Shown piece after piece: positions 47,601 through 56,381 of a stretch of DNA of 64,000 nt. Below the pieces are notes generated by a model. The model was given only the letters and a program-made list of their open reading frames with translations, made no database searches and was not told where the DNA came from. Within the stretch, counting starts at the first letter, position 1, and every line of letters starts with the position of its first letter. Position numbers and translations under genes: made by a program. Source of the DNA: Tribonema minus (taxonomy: Eukaryota > Sar > Xanthophyceae > Tribonematales > Tribonemataceae); contig JAFCMP010000024.1 in NCBI GenBank assembly GCA_017506865.1, forward strand, positions 434,001 through 498,000, written 5' to 3'.

Positions 47601-50481
47601 GGCCCCAGCTTCAGGGCCATGACGCCTGCGCAGGTGCGCGCATACATGCAACAGGACCATGGGTGCTCGTAGTTTATTGTAGTCTGATGGGACCATGGGT
47701 GCTCGTCATTTACTGTAGTCTGATGAATGCCGTGTGCGAGTGACTGCGGCGTCCTGCGCGAGGGCGGCGTCGTGCTAGAAGGCCCCAGCTTTAGGGCCAT
47801 GACGCCCGCGCAGGGACGTTTTGTGCACACATGATTACAATACTTCAAAGTACAAAAAAGTAGAAATAGTTGCGACGCAGTCCATTGGTGCTTAGCTACG
47901 CTTTTTAATTTGAAAGCTGAATTGTAGACAGCGTTTGCCATGACCTGCGGCGTCCTAAGCGTGGGCGGCGTCGCGCTCGAGAGCCCCAGTTCAGGGCCAT
48001 GACGCCTGCGCAGGTGCGTTGCGCGCATGCGTATAATGGGAGACAATGGGCGCTTGTGTTCTGCGATAGACGGAATGCCTCACGCGACCGACGAGGTGCT
48101 GCCGCGCCTCCCTCACCCTCCTCCTACCCCCCCCCCCCCCTCACCTCACCTTGAATCCTTATCACCCCCCCCTCCCCCTCAACCCCCAGGTGGACGAGGT
48201 GCTGCCGCGCCTCCAGGTCCTCGCGCGCTCAACGCAAAATTGCCCCCTAACCCTAACCCTGCTCCTCACACTGACCCTGACCCCGACTCTGACCCTGACC
48301 CTCTGACCCCCCCCCTCTGCCCCCCTCTCCCCCCCCCCCCCCCTTTACCCCCAGGTGGACGAGGTGCTGCCGCGCCTCCAGGTCCTCGCGCGCTCGACGC
48401 CCAACGACAAGTACCTCCTCGTCACGCGCCTCAACGGCCACAACATGCCGCGCAACGAGGCGGAGTGGAAGGAGCTGCACGACAAGGACGGCCTGCGCGG
48501 CCTGTCGTGGGCGGCGGACCGCGACAAGATGCTGCCCGGCTACGCCGACGAGTGGCACAAGGCGAACCCCGGGGGCGGCGAGGTCGTGGGCGTGACCGGC
48601 GACGGCACGAATGACGCTCCTGCGCTCAAGGCCGCGGACGTCGGGCTGAGCATGGGCATAACCGGCACTAAGGTGCGTGGTTGAAGTTACATTTGAAGTT
48701 GAACTTGAAGTCGGCGTGGTAGCGGCCGACCGTGGTTTCAGTTGTAGTTGTAGTTGAAGTTGACGTCACAAACGACGCGTCCGCGCTCAAGGCCGCGGAC
48801 GTCGGCCTGAGCATGGGAATTACCGGAACCAAGGTGCGTTGTTTAGTTCAAGTTGCTTGATGCGAGAGCACGTCTGCTTGCAGTTGAAGTTAACGTTGTT
48901 GAAGTGACATGATGGGCGACGGCACGAACGACGCGCCCGCACTCAAGGCCGCGGACGTCGGCCTGAGTATGGGAATTACTGGCACCAAGGTGCGTTGTTC
49001 AATCAAAGTTGAAGTTTAGTTTGGAGTTGAAGTTAGCATCACAAATGATGCGCCCGCGCTCAAGGCTGCGGACGTCGGGCTGAGTATGGTGATTACTGGC
49101 ACCAAGGTGCGTAGCTGGGATTGAAGTTGAAGTTGAATTGGATGTGGTGAGGTAGCGGCCGACCAAGGCGGCGGACGCCGATTAGCATTGGCATCACTGG
49201 AACCAAGGCAGGCGCTGTGTGTGCGTGCGTGCGTGCGTTGTTGTGTGTGTGTATGACGTCTGCTTTGCATATGCTCTGCAACAATTCGATGCAACGCGCA
49301 TGGGGGGCGAGCCCATTGGCCTCTCCTTATGCTGAGCTCCTCTCTTGGCGCATATGACCTCTGCTGTTTCAAAGTCTGCCGCACGCAGGTCGCGCAGCGT
49401 CCGACATTGTCATACCGGACAACTAACCCTACCCCCAACCCTAAACCTAACCCTAACCTTAAGTGCAGGTCGCGCAGAATGCGTCCGACATTGTCATACT
49501 CGACGACCGCTTCTCGTCCATCGTGCGCGCCATCATGTGGGGGCGCTCCGTCTACGACAACATCCGCAAGTTCCTGCAGGTGAGTGATGAACTGCAACTT
49601 TGAACCGCATGCTTCTGTGACGCTCCACGCAGCGCCGTCGCCGACGTCATCGCGACTGTTCACAGCGTTGTTTTGTGTTCACCCAGTTCAAGGCATAATA
49701 CGTGCACGTACTGCCGGGGTGACACAAGTGTGTGCGCAAGAACCCTGAGTGTGCAGCAGCAGCCCTTCGCGCAGCCGCAGCACCAGTCTCATCAGCTGAC
49801 CGCAGTCTCCCTTCCCCAATGAATGGAAAAAAATAGATAAATATGTCGTTCATCCGCAGCGAATCCTCAATGCGCGCGCGGTTGAAAGCAAATGCCCTTC
49901 CCCCCCCCCCCCCCCCCACATGTGGCCCTCTCCATCATCGTCTTTAGCCCCATCTGCATCTAAGATGCAAGTGTTGCGGCCGTGAGCAACTGTAACCTAC
50001 CCATATCCCCCTAAACATAACCTCACTCCTGACCCTACCCCCCCCCATCCCCCCCCCCCCCCTCCCCCCCCCCCCCCCCTTCACCCCCCCCTTCCCCCCC
50101 CTCAGTTCCAGCTGACGGTGAACGTGGTGGCCCTCTCCATCGTCTTCATCGGCTCCATCGCGGGCTTCGACCCCCCCCTCAACGCTGTCATGATGCTCTG
50201 GGTGAACCTCATCATGGACACCATGGGCGCGCTCGCGCTGGGCACCGAGTCGCCCACGCCGGCGCTGCTGCAGCGCAAGCCGTACTCGCGACGCGCGCCG
50301 CTGATTTCGCGCCCCATGGCGCGCAACATCATGACCATGTCGCTCTTCCAGCTCGCGCTGCTGCTGGGGCTGCTGTTTGCGCCGGAGGTGAGCGCTGCTG
50401 CCGATCTGCTGCTGCCGCTGCTGCTGGTGCTGCTGCTACTGCTGGTGCTGGTGCTGGTGCTGGTGCTGCTGGTGCTGCTGG

Positions 50482-50523
<42 letters not shown>

Positions 50524-53110
50524 GTCAAGCGAACAGTGATTCTTAATGCTTCGACAGCCTGGTTCATGGTAGTGTTTGAAGTCAACAATGCCTGAAGCAT
50601 TGCTGGCCATGTTGCTGGTCTCATGCTGCAATGGACGGCTGCAGCAGTGCTCAGTATGCGGCCCTCTCAGGCGGTGTTTGACAATGGCCAGCCGCCCATT
50701 TGCAGGAACACTCTGTGCGCTAACCATGACCCCACTTCCCAAGCTGCAATGGACGAGTGCATCAGTGCTCAGCATGCGCATCACCGCTAAACACGTGCCG
50801 CGTCGCTCGTGCAGGTGGTGTTTGACAACGCGCAGCCGCCCATACGCAAGAACAACCCATGCCTTGAGTGGCGTGAGAAGGCCCCTGCAGACGTGGAGGG
50901 GTTCGTGTGGGACCCGCATACACATAAACCGGTGGGTGCGGCAGGCAAACCTTAAAAAATCACATGTGAAGGGCGTGGGGCGTGGATGGCAGTCTGTGTA
51001 CGTTTGAGAAGTCAGCTCGTGTGTCCATCTAGGATATCAGAACACACAATCTGAGGGGCATGGGAGGCAATCGCTTTGTAACGCACTGCACCTCACTGGC
51101 AATTGTGTGTGTGTGTGGCACCTCTGAACGCGTGAGTTGGTGCATCAAAGATGCAGCTGTTGCGGGGCAGCGCAGGTCACCGATTGCAGATGCGCGCGGG
51201 TCCTCGAAATGCAGAGTCTGTGAACATTCTTACAAGTACTGTACTTCAAAAGTACAATCTTACTTTGGTGTGGCGTGCAAGCTTTGCATGCTACATCCAA
51301 GAGTGAGACCAAGGCGACACACCTACAACATGGCATTTCCACAGCCACAAGTGGAATATAATAAAAGTACAATCTTACAAGTACTGTACTTCAAAAGTAC
51401 AAGGGGGGGGGGCACATGGAGGAGGACGTAGGGGAGGATCCCGAGATGCCATTTGGCGGCGGCGGCGTTTGAGTGGTTGTCGTTACGACACTTTCAGACT
51501 GTCATACGACATGTAGATTCCGTACAGCTAGATGCCAATCATCTGGGCTTTTTCGCGCCCTGAGCGAGAATTAATAAAAAGTACAAGAGTTTTGGCTGTA
51601 CTTCAGAAGTACAAGAGTTTTGGCAGTGTCTTGAAATGCTTGTTGATGAGCACTGAGACACTTGATCACGAGGGTGCGCATGGACTCCAGTAGCAACCAT
51701 TTGAGCTTTGTCACGCGAGTCTATGGAGAGTGCACGAGTTGACCAGAATCGATGCCCTCTCAAGTACATGAACGTCACGCTGAGCCCCCGAGGTGAAGAC
51801 CCTCAAAGTTCGCGATCACAGGCAAATCAATCAGCTACGCAGCACTTTTAACGCGCCAAGAGCTGTACTGAACACTGTCAGAACCCTCACCATGCAAGCA
51901 ACACAAAGTACATGAAGACAAACCAAAAGATTGCAGAGCGCTAGGTGACAAGGTGCGGTTGACCGCAAATGCCTTCCACCAATGACTGTCGCCGCCGCTG
52001 CTCTGCTGATCATGCACAGATATTCAGCGTGACCTGTGTCCACGTGTGCCGCTGCAGCTGGACGCTGGGCACGCCGGCATCACGTGCGACGACTTCTTCG
52101 CCCCCGTAACCACCACCACGATGGGGTACCCGATACATATATATTCAGCGTGACCTTTGTTCATGTATGTACGCTGTTGCAGTTGGACGCTGGGCACGCT
52201 GGCATCACGTGCGATGACTTCTTCGCCCCCGTGAACACCACCACGATGGGGTACCCAGGGTGCGGCATGGACCACAACGGGGAGTGCTACGAGGTCAGTG
52301 TGCCGGGGTAAACGTAGCCCCTACCCCAGCCTCACTGCTACTACAACCCTACATGTCTACCGTATGATGCAGTTCAGCCGACGGCGCACGGGTACAGTCC
52401 GCGCTTAGGGTTAAGGGTTGGTTTGGAGTTGGGGTGAGGGTTGCTCACGAATAGGGCGCATGCATAGAGGTCAGTGTTTGCGTAATTTGACCCCTGACCC
52501 AGCCTCACTGCTCATGCAAACCTCAAGTGTGTACAGTACACTGCAGTTCAGCCGGCGGTGCACATAGTACAGTGCACGACGACCATCTGCCCGCGGTCAG
52601 GGTGAAGGGTGAGGATGGGGTTAGGGCGAGGGTTAGGGCTCATGCATACCAGCTGCCACACCTGTGCTGTGCCGATTGTTCTTTGAGCAGCGCCTCAATC
52701 AACTGCGCGTGCCTTAGCCACACTAATCCTCATCGTAACCCTAACCCTGATTCATGCGCCAACACACAATGTGCGCCCAGGCGTCCCATTGCAGTCGCGT
52801 GCGTCTTAGGGCTAGGGTTAGGTTTGAGGCTACCCCTCACCGACACACGGTACTCGTACGACGCTTACGCAGGCGGCGAGATGAATGGCGATTGCGTCGT
52901 CCGTCGTCAGCACCTGCGCGCACAATGATGAGACCATGACTGCCATGGCACATGACTGCTGCACGTACGGGCAAGTGGAACCGTCAAGCGTGCGACCGGC
53001 AATCAGCATCCAACGGCCATATGCTCCAACCATGACCGAGCTGTCTAGGCCACCGTACCTCCAGACTTGCGCAGACGCACTCTGACGCAACGCAACCCAA
53101 ATTCTGCTTG

Positions 53111-53141
<31 letters not shown>

Positions 53142-54507
53142 AGAGGTCTACCACAAGCTCATCAACTTCCAGGAGAAGTGCTTCAAGGGGTGCCTGGACT
53201 ATGACTACGTGCACTACAGCCTCATCTTCAACGCCTTTGTCTTCAGCCAGATCTTCAACGAGTTCAACGCGCGCTCCATCGGCAACGAGTGGAACGTCCT
53301 CAAGGGCATCACCAGCAACCCCATGTTCCTGGCCATCATCGTCATCACGCTGGGCCTGCAGGTGCGTGCTTGCCTCGAACGCTAAGAGCTTGCACACAGA
53401 AGTCTTTTTGACTACTGTGGATATCGTGGTACTCTTTGACTCACGGCCAACGACTGCAGCAGCGGCGACCACGGTTACTGGTGGAAGGCACAGGCGGCAA
53501 ATCATCCCTCATCACCTGGAGCTCTACGATCTCTTGATTCGTTTTCATTTGCGAGTGCATGGGTTTGCTCGCTTCAGCTCTGAAGGAACGTGCGGAGGTA
53601 CAGCCACTGCGGCGCGCGCTGTGACGCATAGACGGTCAAGGGCTCAAGTCAGAGAGTGTAGGCATGTAGGTATGGAGTGACTCGCCCACATCTGCGCGTA
53701 AAAGGGTTACCTGCGTCGGCGCAACCTCCACTTCAGCTTGAGGGGCCAAGCCTGTATCCTCACAGACGTGGGTCAGGGACGCGGGGAGTCGCTCCATACC
53801 ACTTTTGTGAATAGAGGCGTGAACCCACGCGATGCGCTCGCAGTCAATCTACATGCGCAATCAACAGCTGTGGCGTCACCAAAATGGCGGACGGCTGCCG
53901 TGCGCCGACGCCCGCCCTGCCGCTAGCCGCGCTCAGCGGCAACAAGCTTCTTGAAGTGTGGAGACAGTCTGTCCTACGTCAAGATGAGAGCACTGCGTCA
54001 TGCCGAATCACCCCCTTCCCAGCGCTTCAAAACTCGGACTCCTCTTGCGCGCATGGAAAGTACAGCGTCATGCACCGCGCTATGGTGTGCTACTTGCAAG
54101 TTGACGCTCCGAAAGTCGGACTCACGGTGCTACAGCGAAACACACCGCGCTTCGCCGTGTGCTACTCCAAGTTGACGCGGCGTGACACCTCAGCCCCCCC
54201 CCCCCCCCCCACCCCCATGCTACTGAGAGTTGCCCCTGCGTGAGACCTCACCCCCCACCCCCCCCCCGCCCCCCCCCGCCACCCCCCGCAGATCTTCGTC
54301 ATCGAGGTCGGCGGCGAGTTCACCAAGACGGCGGGGCTCACGTGGGACCAGTGGCTCATCACGGCCGCGCTCGGCGCCATCACCATCCCCCTCGGCATCC
54401 TCATGCGCTTCGTGCCCGTCGCCGAGAACCCCAAGGACTTTGCCGGCTACGACGTCACCGCCGCCGCGCTGCCCGCAGTGACGCCCTCGCCTGATAAGCT
54501 CGCGTGA
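38257..54507 (+). CDS. P2B-type (PMCA/ACA-like) calcium-transporting ATPase, complete, 17 exons, ~1187 aa
   Basis: Exons: 38257-38407, 38578-38915, 39996-40262, 40925-41119, 42134-42365, 43303-43480, 44352-44523, 45212-45485, 46158-46378, 47469-47633, 48355-48672, 49469-49579, 50106-50387, 50815-50931, 52183-52293, 53146-53361, 54292-54507. The total is 3564 nt and all phases match. Exon 1 is the least certain; an in-frame ATG at 38317 has the better context (1167 aa). Motifs: PEGLP (M4), CSDKTGTLT with the phosphorylated Asp near 455, KGASERVL (nucleotide binding), [18 protein letters not shown] (hinge), [18 protein letters not shown] (M6), FNEFNAR (M8). Ten membrane segments are expected. 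It pumps Ca2+ out of the cytosol across the plasma or an internal membrane. Odd points: the actuator loop reads LTGEPDD, not the usual LTGES. The M7-M8 loop (exons 14-16, about residues 969-1065) is long, with six or more cysteines and an NTT glycosylation sequon. No long C-terminal calmodulin domain is present; the N-terminus has a poly-Gly stretch. Confidence 0.95.
38980..39385 (+). repeat. Decoy copies of the 3' edge of ATPase exon 2
   Basis: Three decayed echoes of exon 2's end are present. About 38990-39030 has TTTGGCAGCAGCTGCTTC then GCCGCCCATGAAGG. About 39083-39182 is the longest copy, ending ATATGAAG|GTGTGC. About 39320-39385 is the most decayed. The true donor is 38915|38916. Confidence 0.72.
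39790..39870 (+). repeat. Decoy copy of the 5' edge of ATPase exon 3
   Basis: CAG|GGCTTCCTCGAGCTCGTTGT and on to GTGCTGATCGCTGCCGCGGTG repeat the first ~75 bases of exon 3, 202 bp upstream of the true start. Only the downstream copy leads on to the full exon. Confidence 0.88.
40380..40440 (+). repeat. Decoy copy of the 3' edge of ATPase exon 3
   Basis: CTGTGGCACGGCGAGACACT then GCAG|GTGTGACTCTCC copies the true edge (CTGCGGCACGGCGAGACGCT, GCAG|GTGCGACTCTCC) 166 bp downstream. Confidence 0.85.
40737..40878 (+). repeat. Dispersed repeat family C, copy 1 (ATPase intron 3)
   Basis: A ~140 bp sequence centred on CAGCAGCGGCGACCACGGTT and GGTGGAAGGCAC recurs at 53430-53570 (same strand) and 51880-52015 (opposite strand), all in introns of this one gene. 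One shared frame reads [19 protein letters not shown], so it may be a scrap of a mobile-element ORF. Not recognised. Confidence 0.8.
41700..41795 (+). repeat. Telomere-like TTAGGG tract in ATPase intron 4
   Basis: GTTGGGTTAGGGTTAGGGTT and degenerate neighbours (GAGGTTAGGGTTGGGAGG) are present. TTAGGG is the telomere motif of many algae. Confidence 0.8.
42400..42980 (+). repeat. Array of about six decoy copies of the 3' edge of ATPase exon 5
   Basis: The edge GGCGCGCCACGGCGGGCAGG, then ACGTGCTGCAGC|GTGAG, recurs with donors or mutated donors near 42471, 42562, 42675, 42762, 42850 and 42975. Each is followed by TTGAAGTTGAAG-type runs. The copy at 42615-42682 is near perfect. The true donor is 42365|42366. 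Confidence 0.88.
43025..43245 (+). repeat. Decoy copies of the 5' edge of ATPase exon 6
   Basis: GCAG|GCATCAGCGAGGCGTTCATC (43169) carries decayed codons for the M4 helix as far as the PEGLP equivalent. A shorter one, GCGGGCATCATTGAGGCC, lies near 43035. The true start is 43303. Confidence 0.82.
43600..43998 (+). repeat. Three decoy copies of the 3' edge of ATPase exon 6
   Basis: GAGACCATGGGCAACGCCAC then ATCTGCAG|GTGAG recurs at about 43605-43663, 43757-43832 and 43930-43991. Spacing is ~160-170 bp. All keep good donors (GTAAGG, GTGAGG, GTGAGA). The middle copy is nearest to the true exon in sequence, so age does not simply track distance here. Confidence 0.88.
44188..44262 (+). repeat. Decoy copy of the 5' edge of ATPase exon 7 (phosphorylation site)
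   Basis: AACAG|CGACAAGATGGGGACGCT copies the exon start that encodes DKTGTLT, but reads DKMGTLT. Using this acceptor would alter the catalytic motif, so it should be silent. Confidence 0.85.
44550..44660 (+). repeat. Telomere-like tract plus decoy copy of the 3' edge of ATPase exon 7
   Basis: GGTTAGGTTTAGGGATAGGG (44550-44585) is followed by a copy of the exon's last ~65 bases (44587-44652), ending TTCAAG|GTGAGA like the true edge at 44523. Confidence 0.85.
44876..44938 (+). repeat. Near-perfect interstitial TTAGGG array
   Basis: About ten tandem TTAGGG units with one variant lie in ATPase intron 7. This is the cleanest telomeric array in the window. Confidence 0.92.
45595..46075 (+). repeat. 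Decoy edges in ATPase intron 8 (one exon 8 end, two exon 9 starts) with telomere-like tracts
   Basis: 45597-45650 copies the KGASERVLG end of exon 8. 45750-45858 and 45968-46075 copy the first ~105 bases of exon 9 (CAG|GCCCCGACGGCAAGCCGCAG), and each is followed by a CCCTAA-like tract. The copy at 45750 reads a stop within the first codons. The true exon 9 starts at 46158. Confidence 0.9.
46640..47400 (+). repeat. Regular ~170 bp array of decoy 5' edges of ATPase exon 10 with telomere-like spacers
   Basis: Exon-10-like starts follow an AG at 46792, 46969, 47128 and 47295; the true one is at 47469. Intervals are 177, 159, 167 and 174 bp. Each unit has CCCTAGCCCTAA-type DNA, then AAGCAGCGACGCC-type DNA, then the acceptor and ~50 exon bases. 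Confidence 0.9.
47735..48020 (+). repeat. Two decoy copies of the 3' edge of ATPase exon 10
   Basis: 47735-47813 and 47938-48013 copy the last ~80 bases (CGGCGTCCTGCGCGAGGGCG through ACGCCTGCGCAG). The first ends CAG|GGACG (donor lost); the second keeps CAG|GTGCGT. Confidence 0.9.
48085..48240 (+). repeat. Two decoy copies of the 5' edge of ATPase exon 11
   Basis: GACGAGGTGCTGCCGCGCCT occurs at about 48089 and, with acceptor CAG, at 48190-48235. The true exon starts at 48355 after a C-run and a short CCCTAA stretch. Confidence 0.88.
48760..49210 (+). repeat. Four decoy copies of the 3' edge of ATPase exon 11 (hinge motif)
   Basis: Copies of CTCAAGGCCGCGGACGTCGG ... ACCAAG|GTGCG end at 48833, 48989, 49106 and 49208 (last donor lost). 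The true donor is 48672|48673. Spacing is 161, 156, 117 and 101 bp. The longest copy (48909-48989) includes the [11 protein letters not shown] codons. Confidence 0.93.
49384..49468 (+). repeat. Decoy copy of the 5' edge of ATPase exon 12 and telomere-like tract
   Basis: ACGCAG|GTCGCGCAGCGTCCGACA (49389) copies the exon start (true 49469). Between the two lies AACCCTAAACCTAACCCTAA, which supplies the polypyrimidine tract. Confidence 0.88.
49915..49965 (+). repeat. Decayed copy of the 5' part of ATPase exon 13
   Basis: TGTGGCCCTCTCCATCATCG then TCTTTAGCCCCATC echoes GTGGTGGCCCTCTCCATCGT in exon 13. It also follows a C-run. Confidence 0.65.
50395..50525 (+). repeat. CTG-rich microsatellite in ATPase intron 13
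   Basis: A run of CTG/GTG/CTA trinucleotides begins 8 bases after the donor and ends in about ten pure CTG units. If transcribed it could fold into a hairpin next to the 5' splice site. Confidence 0.85.
50665..50720 (+). repeat. Decoy copy of the 5' edge of ATPase exon 14
   Basis: GCGGTGTTTGACAATGGCCA then GCCGCCCATTTGCAGGAACA copies the exon start (true 50815) about 145 bp upstream. Confidence 0.82.
51248..51378 (+). mobile_element. Short retroelement, family B, with 16 bp target-site duplication
   Basis: The ~99 bp insert (51264-51362) ends GTGGAATATAAT. It is flanked by AAAAGTACAATCTTAC at 51248-51263 and 51363-51378. It shares its last ~45 bp with the tail at 35173-35215. It looks like a 5'-truncated LINE end or a SINE. 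Confidence 0.85.
51393..51587 (+). mobile_element. Truncated LINE tail with 11 bp target-site duplication
   Basis: The insert (51404-51576) starts in the G-run and ends TTAATA. It is flanked by AAAAGTACAAG at 51393-51403 and 51577-51587. It is only 15 bp from the family-B insertion. Confidence 0.9.
51880..52015 (-). repeat. Dispersed repeat family C, inverted copy (ATPase intron 14)
   Basis: Its reverse complement matches 40737-40878, e.g. GGTGGAAGGCATTTGCGGTC and TTGTCACCTAGCGCTCTGCA. No target duplication was found. Confidence 0.78.
52050..52138 (+). repeat. Decoy copy of the 5' edge of ATPase exon 15
   Basis: CTGCAG|CTGGACGCTGGGCACGCC carries ~80 bases of exon 15 but lacks one Asn codon and has no donor. 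The true exon, 52183-52293, lies about 120 bp downstream. Confidence 0.9.
52395..52835 (+). repeat. Scattered telomere-like tracts in ATPase intron 15
   Basis: TTAGGGTTAAGGGTTGGTTT (52408), GGGGTTAGGGCGAGGGTTAG (52616), CGTAACCCTAACCCTGATTC (52734) and TTAGGGCTAGGGTTAGGTTT (52806) are present. Both orientations occur within one intron. Confidence 0.75.
53430..53570 (+). repeat. Dispersed repeat family C, copy 3 (ATPase intron 16)
   Basis: It matches 40737-40878 through GCAGCAGCGGCGACCACGGT and GAGCTCTACGATCT. It starts about 70 bp after the exon 16 donor. Confidence 0.8.
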
Positions 54508-56381
54508 GCGCTGCCGCTGCCGCCGCGCGCCGCATGCGCCACTGCTGCTGCTGCCGGGGGGGGAGGCCGCGAACTGGCGAGCCGCGGCAGCGGCGCTGCG
54601 GCGGCAGCGCGGCGCGCGGCGCCGCTGGCACCACCGCACTGCCCCCCCTTTCATCCCCTTTTTATGGCTACATACCGCGCTCTGCCTGCGCTAGATACCG
54701 TGCTCTGCCTGCAGCGGGTTCTGCGTCGTTGCGTACAGAAACCGCGCTCGGGGATCGCGCGCTCTGAGAACGTTCTTGCCGTACACGGCAGCCCGTTTTC
54801 GAAGCGGCGCAACATCAGCCCTCCCCCCCCTCCCGGTAGATCATGTCGTTCTCAAGCTCCCCCCACTACAGCTGGGGGGAGAAGGGGGGGGGGGGGGGAG
54901 GTCGGGGAGGATGGAAGTTTTGCAGCAGTGCACCCCCCTGTTGCCCCTCGTGTGGTAGGCCAAGAGGTATCTCAAGTGCAAGAGGGGGGGCAAGGAAGGG
55001 GGGGTGGGGTGTGTGTGTATTTGCAACAGGGGGGGGGGAACGTGACGGTTCCGAGGGCCACTTTCGGGGGTGAGGCGTGCATCAAGCTGTGCATGTGTAT
55101 GTGCCAGTGCTGAGTGTTGACAGTGCATCCTTTGAAATTGTTACCGTCCCCATTTAACCGCCACCAAGTGCTGTCAATGCCCCCATCTCTCTGCGCCTTC
55201 AAAAGCTTGCACACACAATGATGTGAGCGGGGCATAAACCCCTGGCTTTGCCTTGTAGAACACGTCTGAGTGTGCCTGTGTTGCAGCTTTGAGAAACAGT
55301 GCAGTCGGGGCGCTGACACTGGCCGATCGCAATGCTCCCCGAGCACAACACCGCACCGCACAGTGCTTTTCTGGTGCAACAGAACCACCGCCAAGTCGCC
55401 CAGAGTATCCAAACGTCATGGAGCTACTTGGACGCCATGGAAGGGGTCAACTCCAGCGAGATTATTGTGGTGGCTTTTGGCCTCAACTTCAACCTGAACA
55501 TCATGCACCACATTCGACGACGCATTCGCCAGTCACTGACAAGGATGCCATCAGACATGACCTCAGTGAACTACACGGGTCATTGAACGACGTTCAAAGC
55601 GTTGTGGTGCGCGGCGACACCTTAGTTTCCGACAAAGAAAAATCAACACTGTGGATAGCAGTGCTTGAAGCATGCCAACGTGCCTCGGTGCGTAACGTGC
55701 AAGGCAATGCCACCAAACCTCAACTCTTGAATGCGCACTCTGAAAAGCAGCGAGATGGCGCTGCCTGCAGGTGACGGGTGGGATGTGTGCTCACGCACGT
55801 TGACTGCCGCACACAGCACCAGAAAAACCGCGCCTGCTGCTGCTGCTGCTGGCTGCTGGGTGCCTCGCCCTCTGGGCTCGCCGTAGCAGGATACGCTCTT
55901 TTGGAGTTGCTGGCCCCAAAGCCGAGAGCCAGCGCCAGCGTCACCGTAGGCCCCGCCGCCACCAGCGCTGCTACGGGGCCTCTACCTGTGCGCCCTCCAA
56001 TGCGCCCAGCAAACAGCCCTCAACGGTTTAGTGCTGAATATTATACGTACAGTACGCAAGAGCTTTTTAAATCCAGCAGCTTTTGCTTTTGTTGTAGGAC
56101 ACGACGCACGCGGGCACAGCGGCGTACAATGGCAGCGAGAGGGAGGGCATAGGTGGCGGCATGGCGACAGCTGACGCTTGGCTCACCAGACATTGCGAAG
56201 CGACTGCAGCACCGCTTTGCAGAAAGCAGTAAATCCATCACAATCTGCACAGACAAGGTGCACAGCAGGCGTAGCTGCTGCACGAAGACGTGCAAGGCTG
56301 TCCTCAGAGCACGAGAAAGCTTCAAACACGCCACTCACTCGGAGCAGGCTGGCGGTGGCGGCTGGGGGGGAGGCAGGCGGC
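54508..56381. other. Spacer between the calcium ATPase and the PP2A subunit
   Basis: It includes the ATPase 3' UTR and a G-run-rich patch (54880-55040). Open frames near 55289-55774 have no recognisable motifs. The region before 56382 (GCGGCGGCATGA context) should hold the PP2A subunit promoter and leader. Nothing else is supported. Confidence 0.5.

Noticed and set aside
48760-49210. Evenly spaced repeats resembling a CRISPR array
   Set aside because: The repeats are copies of the adjacent ATPase exon 11 edge with donors, in a eukaryotic intron; no cas genes and no uniform repeat.
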